59,018 bases of DNA from Bacteriovoracaceae bacterium. GTDB lineage: Bacteria; Bdellovibrionota; Bacteriovoracia; Bacteriovoracales; Bacteriovoracaceae. Made by a program: the position numbers and the translations under genes. This document shows, piece by piece, positions 1 through 8,585 of this stretch. The stretch spans positions 1 to 59,018 of the forward strand of contig JABIHA010000063.1 of NCBI GenBank assembly GCA_018649885.1, given 5' to 3'. The notes beneath the pieces were generated by a model. It was not told the DNA's origin and made no database searches. It saw nothing but the letters and a program-made list of their open reading frames with translations. Every line of letters starts with the position of its first letter. Within the stretch, counting starts at the first letter, position 1.

Positions 1-363
1 CCAGAAACCCTCTGCGCTCCACGCTGGACGGAAGGCCCTAATCAAACAGGTTGAGACTGTTTCTATAGGTATTCATAGGTCAAACTTTTATTGGTGATCA
101 CTTGATATAGAGAAGGATTGCTGACCTCGATACCGTTTTTAATTTGGCAATATTTTAAAAAGCTAGTTTGGGCAAGTAGCCCCCGTTGGGATCAAAATTT
201 AGGGCGATAATTAAAATATACCAACACTATTAACAGCATTGAATATTGTGATCTGTAGTGTTTTTGAATAAATGCCTGACAGCTTTAGTCGCCGAGTTAG
301 AGTTATTTAATTAGGAGAGATATTACTTGTTGAATAATATTAAATTATTGGATAGCTTAAGCT
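1..363. other. Upstream stretch without a recognisable gene
   Basis: No gene could be recognised here. The first 54 bases are GC-richer than the rest and one forward frame stays open for 17 codons before a TGA, so this may be the tail of a gene that starts outside the window, but it is too short to identify. An AGGAG at about 312-316 is followed by TTG TTG at 329, which would open a 23-codon reading frame overlapping the start of the kinase gene at 364 in another frame. Confidence 0.3.
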
Positions 364-1791
364 ATGTCTGGAAATTTCACGCAGTTTTTTTGGTTTAGTG
401 CTCTTATTGCAGTTGCAGCAATTTTCTTTACTAAAGTAATTGAGAACTTTTTTTCAACTACGAACAGGAAAGATCCGTATTATAAAATCTTTATTGCTCT
501 TGGTGTATTCCAAGGGCTTTATGCAATAAATATTGCTCTTCTTTGGGTCAATCCTACTTGGAGTGAAGTATTCCAATCAGGACATCTACTAGGCTTAACG
601 AGCTCGTTGTTATATTTTCGGTTATTAAAAACTCATATTGATTTTTCAAATAAGCTATATAAGTTAATCAATACTTTGTTTCCAATCTTTTTAATAATAA
701 CGATTGTTCTTTTATCTCTAAAATATTTAGCAGGGATTGATTATCTTTTCACTGACGAATTTTTTGTGAGTAATTTACTTCCAATACAAGGAACTGTTCT
801 CTACAACCCAACACCTATTCATGGGATAATACTTTTCATTGAAGCTGTTGTAATATCGATAACCTATGCTCAATGTCTTTATTTATTTATAAAATCTCGC
901 AAGAGTGATTTTCTTCTTCTTTTAGGAATCTCTGTCAGTTTGCTTTTTACTTTTAATGATATAATGGCGGGAATTTGGAATCTTCCTCTACCTTCACTTT
1001 TAAGTTTTGCTTTATTACCAGAACTCTACCGATTCTCGAGGGAAATAAAAATTAGAAATAAGCAAGAAATTTATAATCTTGAATCCGAGCTGGAGAGAAT
1101 GGAGAGAGTTGCAACTTTAGGCTTTTCAAATGCAGCACTTGCACATGATATACGTAATGTACTTACAATAATCAACATTAGTGGACGTCTACTTAAAAGA
1201 AAATCAGGGGAGGAACAAGAAAAGGTTGTCAATTCAATTATAAAAAGTTCCGAAAGTGCAAACTTAATGCTTGATTCATACAGAAGAATTGCTGCAAGTA
1301 ATAACAGTTATGAAGATAAAGATGCGTGGTGCCCTCCTAAAAAAGTAATAGAGTCAATTGAAAAGCTTTTTAATAAAAAGTTTGCTGATTTAGGAATTTT
1401 ATTCGAAGACAATATTCCCAATATATCCTTAAACTGTGAAGAATCAGATTTACTTGTACTTTTATTTAATCTCATTAAAAATGCAATTGATCATTTAGAG
1501 AGTTTGCCACAGCAGAGTGAAAAATGGTTAAAGCTAGAGTTGGATGAAACAGAAAACTCTTTTCATTTTAATATTATAAATGGAGGCAAGAAAATTGAAT
1601 CCGATAATTCTGAGGACTTTTTTAAAATTTCAACATCTACAAAAGATCAATCAAGTGGTTCGGGATTAGGGCTTAAAATTATTAACAGAATTGCCAAGCA
1701 AATGGGCATGAATATATTTTTAAATAATGATAAATCTAATACTACTTTTACCCTCGAAATCCCTGTCGAGATGGTAGAAGTAAGCAACTAG
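364..1791 (+). CDS. Membrane-bound sensor histidine kinase
   Basis: This 475-residue protein is a two-component sensor kinase. The first ~225 residues hold about seven hydrophobic segments and form a membrane sensor module of a type I cannot name. After a short helical linker comes the dimerisation/phosphoacceptor helix with the H-box AHDIRN, His261 being the likely phosphorylation site. The ATP-binding domain follows, with N-box NLIKNAIDH and G-box GSGLGLKII near residue 432. It should autophosphorylate and pass phosphate to a response regulator, but no receiver gene lies in this window, so the partner is elsewhere. The ATG at 364 follows an in-frame stop at 358 and has no convincing Shine-Dalgarno site. 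The family call is secure; the signal sensed is unknown. Confidence 0.85.
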   Translation: MSGNFTQFFWFSALIAVAAIFFTKVIENFFSTTNRKDPYYKIFIALGVFQGLYAINIALLWVNPTWSEVFQSGHLLGLTSSLLYFRLLKTHIDFSNKLYKLINTLFPIFLIITIVLLSLKYLAGIDYLFTDEFFVSNLLPIQGTVLYNPTPIHGIILFIEAVVISITYAQCLYLFIKSRKSDFLLLLGISVSLLFTFNDIMAGIWNLPLPSLLSFALLPELYRFSREIKIRNKQEIYNLESELERMERVATLGFSNAALAHDIRNVLTIINISGRLLKRKSGEEQEKVVNSIIKSSESANLMLDSYRRIAASNNSYEDKDAWCPPKKVIESIEKLFNKKFADLGILFEDNIPNISLNCEESDLLVLLFNLIKNAIDHLESLPQQSEKWLKLELDETENSFHFNIINGGKKIESDNSEDFFKISTSTKDQSSGSGLGLKIINRIAKQMGMNIFLNNDKSNTTFTLEIPVEMVEVSN

Positions 1792-1856
1792 TCTTTCATT
1801 TTGAGATTTAGATATTTAATTAGATACATTGTTCTTACCACCACATGTAAATTTAG

Positions 1857-1979
1857 ATGAGCTCGAAAGCGAGTAATTATTACAACCTCAATAGCAAGAC
1901 TGCACCGATTGGATTTCCTGGTGGATGGCCGATAGTTCGACATACTACATATAAAAATAAAACATTTAGCTTGGAGTAA
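1857..1979 (+). CDS. Possible 40-residue small protein
   Basis: A small reading frame lies alone in the 554-base gap between the kinase and the first GLUG lipoprotein. It starts MSSKASNYYNLNSK and has a Gly/Pro-rich middle (TAPIGFPGGWPIV). Its composition is protein-like rather than random, but no good ribosome binding site precedes the ATG and no family is recognised. It could be a remnant of a longer gene. The rest of the gap holds the 54-bp repeat at 2042 and nothing else I can name. Confidence 0.25.
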   Translation: MSSKASNYYNLNSKTAPIGFPGGWPIVRHTTYKNKTFSLE

Positions 1980-2041
1980 TTCGATGTTTTTTAAGGGGCG
2001 TAAGACCCATAAAATAGAGAACCGTTAAGGTTGTCAATAAC

Positions 2042-2095
2042 TTAGGGGGCATTTGAGCATAGGGAGTAGGGAAGTGATAGTGCTAGTTTTACCTT
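2042..2095 (+). repeat. 54-bp dispersed repeat, copy 1
   Basis: About 50 of 54 bases match 56446-56499, downstream of the IS91-like transposase, in the same orientation. Similarity stops sharply on both sides. No transposase gene is next to this copy, so it may be a solo end or remnant of the same mobile element. A short inverted echo of its right part (TAGCACTAT, about 2186) lies 100 bases downstream. Confidence 0.7.
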
Positions 2096-2345
2096 ACCCT
2101 ATGGCAGGTTTATTTAGGCACTTACAATATAGCTGCTCCTGGGGACTACCTCGATCACATCAAGGGTTTTCGTTAGTAAGGCTTCTAGCACTATTGATCC
2201 CCTTTTTTTCTAAGCTAAAACGAGTATTTTTTTTATTTTTCCCAACACTAATCAAAGTTAAAGTAGTTAGACGTATAAAGCTGACTAATACCATCAGCTA
2301 TAGGGAAATATTTTACTTTATTCTCCGAAAGGATATTGGGATGTT

Positions 2346-5300
2346 GTGCGCCCTTTTGATAATGTAATAAGGAGAGAAGTAATCTTTCGAATCACTATGT
2401 TTTTAGTTTTGATACTTTTCAATAGTTGTATTGAAAAATCAAAATTTGAAACACAATTTCACCCTGGAGTAGATTCTAATCAAGCTCCAACTGCTTTTGC
2501 AGATTCTGCCACAACGGGAGAGGAGGGAGTTGTAGTGATTGATGTTCTTGCTAACGATAGAGATCCAGAAAGTGAAACCCTAACCATTGTGTCTGGATAT
2601 AGCGAGAATGGGACAATGACCACTGATGGATTGACTCTTAATTTTACTCCCAATGATAGCTTCACTGGAGTGGCCGAGCTGAGCTATGAAATAAGAGACT
2701 CAAGAGGCGCCACATCTACCAGTATTGTCTCCATAACTGTTGTCTCATACTGTACTTACTATACTCAAATTTCGGCATTACCCTTTAGCAGTGATTTCCC
2801 AGTGACAGCAGATGGCACTTCTACTAAACCCTATCGACTTTGTACTAAGGCCCAAATAGATACTGCGGCCACGACTGTCGCCACTCAAGCAGCCTATTTA
2901 AAAATTATGACTGATATAGATGTGGATAATGCTGGGCCTAATAATAATATGTTTGGAGAAGTGGCCAACTTCTCTGGCAATTTCAATGGAAATAGTAAAA
3001 GTATTTCCAATTTTAAATATGTTGATACGGCCGAAATCGATGTGGGATTTATTGCCATATTGGGTACTGGGGGAGTTGTTACCGACGTCAATTTAGTAGG
3101 AGTTAATATTGACGGTAAGGAAGATGTTGGTGGTCTTGTAGGGCAAACGAATACGGGAACGACAATTAACGGAAGTGCAGTCTCCGGAACAGTTGCCGCC
3201 TCAAATATTGCTGGGACAACTGATGTGGGAGGGCTTGTTGGGGATAACAAGGCAGATATCTCAAATAGTTCAACATCTGCCACTGTCACGACAGATGTAG
3301 TTTACAACAATGTTGGTGGCCTCGTTGGGCTCAATCGGGCCGGAAGTATCACAAATTGCTTCTCTACAGGCGATGTCATAGGAGGAGCTTATGTTGGGGG
3401 GTTGATTGGTCAGCAAACAAATAGTGCTATTACCATTGAGAATGTTTATACAACAGGAAACATAACAGCACTCGACCTTGGAGTTGGTGGAGTGGTGGGC
3501 TATATGTCTGGGACCAGCCCTACTTTAAAACACTGCAGGTCAATGGGAAATATTACTCAAACTATTAATAAAAATACATCGGGAGGAATTCTTGGGTACA
3601 TGAATGGATTTCTCTATGATTGTTATGCCTATGGAGATGTTTATAGAGATAGCGACACTGGAATTTATCATGGAGGAGCAATTGGATCTGCTCAAACCGA
3701 TACTCAAACAATAAGTCGAATTATGGCATTTGGAAATGTGGGAGCAGATAGATATAAAGGAGGCCTAATTGGTGAAAAAAAAGGCACTGTTAGTTACAGC
3801 TTTGCTACAGGTGCAATTTATGGATCGGCCAATAATCAAGCTGGTGGTATAGTTGGGATTCATAGTAGCGGAAATACTTCAGAGGTTTATTCTTTAGGAA
3901 CTATTAGAGGTTCAGGTAATGTTGGTGGAGTCACTGCTCAATTGAAGGGCGGATCTATTCTTTCAAATTGTTTTAATAAGGGAAATATATACACAACTAG
4001 TTCTACCACCGGAGGTATTTCGGCCAAAACTGTTGATACTGCCACTATAAGCTCCTGTGAAGCCCATGGGCATATTGGTAGTGATGTTCTTGGAGATGTT
4101 GGTGGTATGGTGGGGGCAGTTGATGGCACAGCGAATGTGATTGAGTACAGCGCCTCATACTCCAATGTTACAGGATCTATTGATGTAGGTGGAATCGTGG
4201 GAGAGGTAGTCGCAGCTGATGCGGTTACAATGGATCAACTTCTTTACTCAGGAGTCCTTACAGGAGGAAGTCAAGGAGGTGGAATTTCCAACAATGCAGG
4301 AGGACCAAACACCTATACAGATATTTTTTGGGATGGGGACTTGAACGCTGGATTAACTGATGCCAATGACGTCTTTAGTAGCGGTGATGAAGTTGAAATT
4401 GTAAGACAGACAACGACTAATCTCAAAGACTCCACTACATTTACTGCAGCAGGTTGGGATGTTAGCTCCACAGGTAAGTGGGTGATGCCACAAAATGGCG
4501 GGTACCCCAGAGTTCGTGGTGTCTATCACTGTTATGGCAATGCACTACTAGATGCTACTGTCTCTTCATATTCGGGAACCAGAATTGATCCCGTCAAAAT
4601 TTGCACGGCCTCGCAAATGGCAATAGTCTCAACGGATACAAGCTACTGGAGCAAGTGGATTTCTATTGAAGATAATATTGATTTAAGTTCAGTGACAATT
4701 ACATCAATGGGGACAAGCTCAATTCCTTTTAGTGGAACAATTGAAGGAAAAGGGCATACACTTTCAAATTTAACTATCAACTCCCCAACTTCTGATTATG
4801 TAGCATTTGTGGGCTATCTCAAGGGTGACATCTCTGGTGACGGCTCAGGGGATGGAATGATTATAGGACTTAAACTAAATAACCCAACTATTAGCGGTGC
4901 AAACTTTGTAGCGGCCGTTGTAGGCCACAATATTTTAGGGATAGTCACCCATGTCAGAGTTACAGGTGGGACAGTTGCAGGTACCCAATACGTAGGTGGT
5001 GTTGCAGGTTACAATCAAAGCTATATAAAAAATATTTCAGCTCAAACAACAAGCATTACAGGAGTCACAGATACTGGGGGGATTGTAGGATATAATGCTT
5101 CAGTTTTTCAAATTGGCTGGAGTACAGCGAGTGTCACAGGTGTCACCAACACTGGAGGAGTTGCGGGAGTCAATGTAGGGACAATGGAAAACTCTTACTC
5201 AAAAGCTGCAACAGTTAGTGGAACCACAAATACTGGGGGCGGAGTAGGTTATAACACAGGAACTCTTAGCGACATGTATTCTTCGGGAACAATTCCAGGT

Positions 5301-5504
5301 TTTCTAGGAGATAATAATGGAGGCACTGTCAGTAATTGTTTCTATGACAGTGACGATGCCACATCAGTAAGTGATGGAGGATCTGCCACAACCACTGCCA
5401 ATATGAGAACTCAGGCAACTTTTAATCCTGGTGGAAACTGGAAGTTCAATGTTTACTGGTTTATGCCCGCTGGCATGGAGCCAGCACTAGTAAATGAAGA
5501 ATAG
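2346..5504 (+). CDS. Large surface lipoprotein with Ig-like domain and GLUG repeats
   Basis: A 1052-residue exported protein. The N-terminus carries a lipoprotein signal (hydrophobic MFLVLILF followed by the lipobox FNSC), so the mature protein is probably lipid-anchored. Residues ~45-135 form a cadherin/Big-type Ig-like domain (NQAPTAFADS start, VLANDRDPE calcium-type motif). The remainder is two blocks of GLUG-type repeats (about 19 units such as VGGLVGQ, VGGIVGE, TGGIVGY), predicted to fold as a beta-solenoid, separated near residue 730 by a Cys-containing spacer. GLUG proteins are usually adhesins or surface structures. A second GLUG lipoprotein lies at 37260-39131. The GTG at 2346 has a weak AAAGGA upstream; the ATG at 2397 would leave almost no n-region, so the longer start is preferred but uncertain. 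Confidence 0.8.
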   Translation: MRPFDNVIRREVIFRITMFLVLILFNSCIEKSKFETQFHPGVDSNQAPTAFADSATTGEEGVVVIDVLANDRDPESETLTIVSGYSENGTMTTDGLTLNFTPNDSFTGVAELSYEIRDSRGATSTSIVSITVVSYCTYYTQISALPFSSDFPVTADGTSTKPYRLCTKAQIDTAATTVATQAAYLKIMTDIDVDNAGPNNNMFGEVANFSGNFNGNSKSISNFKYVDTAEIDVGFIAILGTGGVVTDVNLVGVNIDGKEDVGGLVGQTNTGTTINGSAVSGTVAASNIAGTTDVGGLVGDNKADISNSSTSATVTTDVVYNNVGGLVGLNRAGSITNCFSTGDVIGGAYVGGLIGQQTNSAITIENVYTTGNITALDLGVGGVVGYMSGTSPTLKHCRSMGNITQTINKNTSGGILGYMNGFLYDCYAYGDVYRDSDTGIYHGGAIGSAQTDTQTISRIMAFGNVGADRYKGGLIGEKKGTVSYSFATGAIYGSANNQAGGIVGIHSSGNTSEVYSLGTIRGSGNVGGVTAQLKGGSILSNCFNKGNIYTTSSTTGGISAKTVDTATISSCEAHGHIGSDVLGDVGGMVGAVDGTANVIEYSASYSNVTGSIDVGGIVGEVVAADAVTMDQLLYSGVLTGGSQGGGISNNAGGPNTYTDIFWDGDLNAGLTDANDVFSSGDEVEIVRQTTTNLKDSTTFTAAGWDVSSTGKWVMPQNGGYPRVRGVYHCYGNALLDATVSSYSGTRIDPVKICTASQMAIVSTDTSYWSKWISIEDNIDLSSVTITSMGTSSIPFSGTIEGKGHTLSNLTINSPTSDYVAFVGYLKGDISGDGSGDGMIIGLKLNNPTISGANFVAAVVGHNILGIVTHVRVTGGTVAGTQYVGGVAGYNQSYIKNISAQTTSITGVTDTGGIVGYNASVFQIGWSTASVTGVTNTGGVAGVNVGTMENSYSKAATVSGTTNTGGGVGYNTGTLSDMYSSGTIPGFLGDNNGGTVSNCFYDSDDATSVSDGGSATTTANMRTQATFNPGGNWKFNVYWFMPAGMEPALVNEE

Positions 5505-5587
5505 AATAAAAGTGTATGAAAAAGTATCACTCACTTATTTAATAAAATTTCACATGCTAAATCTAATCCAAACTCACAAGATTTTTT

Positions 5588-6213
5588 TTAATAAGAGATG
5601 TAGTTTTCTTTGCTGGCCCCAGCTTTTTTGAGAGCAAGCCCCATGAAGTAACAGGATGCTATATTTTTCTTTTCGCAGCCCTTAGATGAAGAGATTAAAA
5701 ATTTTATATCATCTACCGGGTAACTATATCGAAATCCCTTAACGGCACCAGGTTTGGATTTTTTATAGAAAACGATCCCTATAAGCGTTGGACTTATTTC
5801 TTCATCTTCAAAAACATTAGTTATAAGCAGAAGAGGGCTATTCGCTTTATCAAAAATTACAAAAAATTTGTCGCCATACAACTAAAATATTAAAACGAAG
5901 AGATGATCAGCAGTCCATCTCTGTGTCAAGTGACCACCATTGAAGTTTGACCTTTCTCGTCTATCGTAACGTCTCCAAATCGTGTTTGCAGCCTTCAGCA
6001 TGGGTCTTCTGGCCTTCGTTTTAATCCCATGAGGCCGTTGTTATTGAGGTGAATCCATTCGCTCACAGTTGGGCCCCGACGATCGCCAGCATTTGCATTG
6101 GAGAAAATGCACGCTCTATTTTTACTGTCAAATAATTGAAATAACAAAGTAAGAATATTTTTCTTGCCTAGGCGAATAGCGCCTTCCTTTCTAGCACAAG
6201 CTAGCTTCTCTTA
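5588..6213 (-). pseudogene. Broken gene of unknown function (frameshift plus nonsense)
   Basis: Read on the minus strand, one continuous protein can be recovered by crossing two lesions. The upstream part runs in one frame from about 6210 (GKKNILTLLFQLFDSK, then NANAGDRRGPTVSEW) to a TGA at 5997-5995. One missing base there restores the downstream frame (AANTIWRRYDRRERS, then GGHLTQRWTADHLF). That frame meets a TAG at 5884-5882 and continues as YGDKFFVIFDKANSPLL to the natural stop. The stretch left open after the TAG (97 codons from a TTG with no ribosome site) could be mistaken for a small gene. No start codon remains at the 5' end. The family is not recognised. Confidence 0.65.
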
Positions 6214-6223
6214 CGTAAGCAGT

Positions 6224-6712
6224 CTATTTGATTTGTTTTATTTTTTCGCTAATCTTTGCAGTTGCCTGAAGATGCTCTTTGATGAACTTTGGGTGGGTGA
6301 TGGTTGCTAGCTTTGAGATATGTTTTCCTTCGGTCACCATGTCTATGGTGATGCTTGGATGATCAATATGAAACCTCACTATAAAGACTCTTTCCATACT
6401 TATTTCTACAGTGTTCTTGGCAAGGTAAACCATGTGATTAGCAAGATTTCTATAGAGTGCAGGCTTTAGTGACTTAGGGTCTTTTACTGAAAGTATTGAA
6501 GAAACAGTTACGGCCAAATTATTTTTGTTACATTCGAGTTTCCAATTTCCAGGAGCCTTCTTTTTTATGAAATGCCTAATAGCATTCTCACAAGAAGTTT
6601 TATTGTGTTTTTCTCTGACAAAATATTTACCGTTTAAATTGTAGAGAAAAATGGAAAACATAATGATTCCAATCATTAAAACCGGATTTTTCATTATGGT
6701 TTTGGCAAACAA
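6224..6712 (-). CDS. Small membrane-anchored protein of unknown function
   Basis: A 162-residue protein with one N-terminal hydrophobic segment (VLMIGIIMFSIFLY, residues ~11-25) and a mostly charged remainder, so it is probably anchored in the inner membrane with a periplasmic domain, or secreted if the segment is cleaved. The start is a TTG: AAGGAG lies eight bases upstream and no better start is in frame. The soluble part contains two Cys (TSCENAIRHF and KLECNKNN) that could form a disulfide. It ends 11 bases before the broken gene in the same orientation, so the two may once have been an operon. No family recognised. Confidence 0.65.
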   Translation of the reverse strand: MFAKTIMKNPVLMIGIIMFSIFLYNLNGKYFVREKHNKTSCENAIRHFIKKKAPGNWKLECNKNNLAVTVSSILSVKDPKSLKPALYRNLANHMVYLAKNTVEISMERVFIVRFHIDHPSITIDMVTEGKHISKLATITHPKFIKEHLQATAKISEKIKQIK

Positions 6713-6767
6713 GCGGGTAACTCCTTGAATATTAATAATCTTAACTTGCTGATTATTTTAGCACATT

Positions 6768-6800
6768 CCCAGCGCTAGGGCCTTCGGCTTAGGCCGTGGG
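6768..6800 (+). other. GC-rich stem-loop in the leader of the WYL gene
   Basis: A nested hairpin lies about 50 bases upstream of the WYL regulator start: outer CCCA (6768-6771) pairs with TGGG (6797-6800), inner GGCCT (6779-6783) with AGGCC (6791-6795) around a seven-base loop. The following CAAAAATACCC offers an alternative partner for the GGG. It is not followed by a T-run, so it is not an obvious terminator. It could be a structured 5' leader or simply a GC-rich patch. Confidence 0.35.
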
Positions 6801-6851
6801 CAAAAATACCCGATAGGTTTAGTCAGGTGATGACTCAATAGCGGAGATTAG

Positions 6852-7817
6852 ATGAGAGAAACCCTACTGGAAAATGAGCAGTTTTGGAATGTTTTGAGAT
6901 ACCTCGAAACAATGAAATCCGAAACGCCGGTAGATCATATTCTAACGGAGCTTGCAATTGATGAGCGGATTTTATTTGATGTAATTTATTTTTTACATCT
7001 TTTAGAAATCAACTTCTCTCTTTCAAGTGATAGTGGAAAAAAACTCTTGGTTCCGCCAAGTAAATTTCCCAATATAAAAATGGATCTATCTCTTAGCGAA
7101 TGGCTTGCACTTCAAGCACACTTTCCTGTGCTCGACGGCCTTGGTAATACTCCTTTTCATTCAATCATTGTGCAAAAGTTAGGTAAAATCGAAAATGGTC
7201 ATAAGAGTGTTGATTTGTTTTCTGCCCTTGGTGGTATGACTCAGAGATCTAAGAGACCCACAATAGTTGGAACAGTTAATATAGATCAAATTATCGATGG
7301 TATTGAAAAATCAATTGTGTGGAAAAATATTATCGAAGTGAAGCTGAAGAATAGGGAATATTTAAAATATCTTCCCCATAAGTTAGTTCATCTAGAGGGT
7401 CAACTAAATCTGATTGCTGAGGATACTAAAGATCAATGTCTTGTGAACTTCTCAGTTCCTATTATTGAAAAGCTTGAGATTTTAGATCGCGTTGATTACC
7501 AGGCCAAATTTTCTTCAATTGAAATTGAAGGATTTATTGGTGGAATCAGGTCAGTTACCGGAAATGAAATAAGACTTGTGCTAAAAATTAAAAACCATTA
7601 TAGCGGCAGTTTAAATCCTCCTTATCACTTTTTAGGAGCTCCCTACAGGGTCACAAACTCAGACGGCGAAGTCATTTGGGCCGCTTCAGTGGAACCTTGT
7701 GAAAACCTTTTTGAATGGCTTTATATGCTTGGTGATTGCGTTGAGATATTAGACCCATCATCTTTTAAAGAGGAATTTATTGAGTTCTTAGAATCCAAGA
7801 AATTAAAATCAGCATAG
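6852..7817 (+). CDS. WYL-domain transcriptional regulator
   Basis: A 321-residue protein resembling WYL regulators. The N-terminal ~60 residues look like a winged-helix segment. A WYL-like core follows, in which YLPHKLVHLEGQLNLIAED corresponds to the family's 'Y-x-P-x-x-L-V-x-x-E-G-x-W-Y-L-x-A' stretch, though the tryptophan-tyrosine pair is replaced by leucine-asparagine. The C-terminus (NLFEWLYMLGDCVEILDP) matches the WCX extension, which ends in a 'gd-x-vevl-P' motif. WYL proteins bind nucleic-acid or nucleotide ligands and often control DNA-damage or defence genes; the target here is unknown. GGAG lies five bases before the ATG. The upstream leader is structured (6768-6800). The degenerate WYL core means ligand binding may differ. 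Confidence 0.7.
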   Translation: MRETLLENEQFWNVLRYLETMKSETPVDHILTELAIDERILFDVIYFLHLLEINFSLSSDSGKKLLVPPSKFPNIKMDLSLSEWLALQAHFPVLDGLGNTPFHSIIVQKLGKIENGHKSVDLFSALGGMTQRSKRPTIVGTVNIDQIIDGIEKSIVWKNIIEVKLKNREYLKYLPHKLVHLEGQLNLIAEDTKDQCLVNFSVPIIEKLEILDRVDYQAKFSSIEIEGFIGGIRSVTGNEIRLVLKIKNHYSGSLNPPYHFLGAPYRVTNSDGEVIWAASVEPCENLFEWLYMLGDCVEILDPSSFKEEFIEFLESKKLKSA

Positions 7818-7894
7818 ACTTAGGTCACATTTTAATTTAAGAGCTATCTCACCCGAGTATTTACTCAGCTTGATCACGCGAGTATAACAATAGA

Positions 7895-8422
7895 ATGAAA
7901 CATTTTTACTGGATTTCATTTTTCCCCGCTCTTGCCTATTGGTATTTAGAAGAAAATTATCCAGTGAAAATTGCGGTTGCCGCAGGCTTGGGCCTTGCAG
8001 TGCTCGAAATTTTGCTAGAAAAATTTTTCGTCAAACATGTTCACAAACTATCCAAAATGAATTTTTTTCTACTTCTCTTTCTTGGGGGACTATCTCTTCT
8101 GGGAGATGAGGGGATTTGGTTTAAATTACAACCTATGTTCACAGGCCTTGGAATGGGCGGGTATATTCTCTATGACTCCATAAGAGGTCCAGGGCTTCTT
8201 CTTTTGATGATGGAAGAGATGGGCCGCGAGCCTCCACCTAAAGAGGTTTGGGGTGGTATAGAAAAGCATCTTGGGGGCTTTCTCATATGCTATGGCTGTT
8301 TTATGGGGGGCATTGCTTTTTTGGGCACCACTGAGACTTGGCTATTATTTAAAACACTTTATTTTTATCTGATTTTTTTCGTCTTTATGTTTTTTGAGAG
8401 CTTTTTGATGAGAAGAGGATGA
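7895..8422 (+). CDS. IspZ/YciB-like inner-membrane septation protein
   Basis: A 175-residue polytopic membrane protein with about five hydrophobic segments. The start MKHFYWISFFPALAYWYL and the central LSLLGDEGIWFKLQPMFTG match the intracellular septation protein A (IspZ/YciB) family in layout and in the characteristic 'F-K-x-x-P' segment. Family members sit in the inner membrane and link envelope synthesis to cell elongation and division. Length is typical (about 180). It lies between the WYL regulator and miaB on the same strand, with gaps of 77 and 163 bases, so it is probably its own transcription unit. No strong Shine-Dalgarno site is visible. Family membership is likely; divergence from the enterobacterial proteins is considerable. 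Confidence 0.7.
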   Translation: MKHFYWISFFPALAYWYLEENYPVKIAVAAGLGLAVLEILLEKFFVKHVHKLSKMNFFLLLFLGGLSLLGDEGIWFKLQPMFTGLGMGGYILYDSIRGPGLLLLMMEEMGREPPPKEVWGGIEKHLGGFLICYGCFMGGIAFLGTTETWLLFKTLYFYLIFFVFMFFESFLMRRG

Positions 8423-8585
8423 AAAGGCATATTGAAAACCAGAAAAAAGCACAATTGTTTCGAAACCTTTAAGCCTACAGTAAATTACGCATCGCACTTT
8501 TATTTACTTAATGCTCCCACCACAGTAAGAATAACTGCATTTTAAATCTATTTCCAGGCCACTTAATAGGGTCTCTGGAGGACAC

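Noticed and set aside
2053..2367. 104-codon forward reading frame from a TTG
   Set aside because: It begins inside the 54-bp repeat, has no recognisable domain or ribosome site, and the matching frame at the second repeat copy stops after 16 codons.
6768..6840. Cyclic-di-GMP (GEMM) riboswitch in the WYL leader
   Set aside because: The conserved GEMM core and tetraloop-receptor sequences are not present; only a generic hairpin can be supported.
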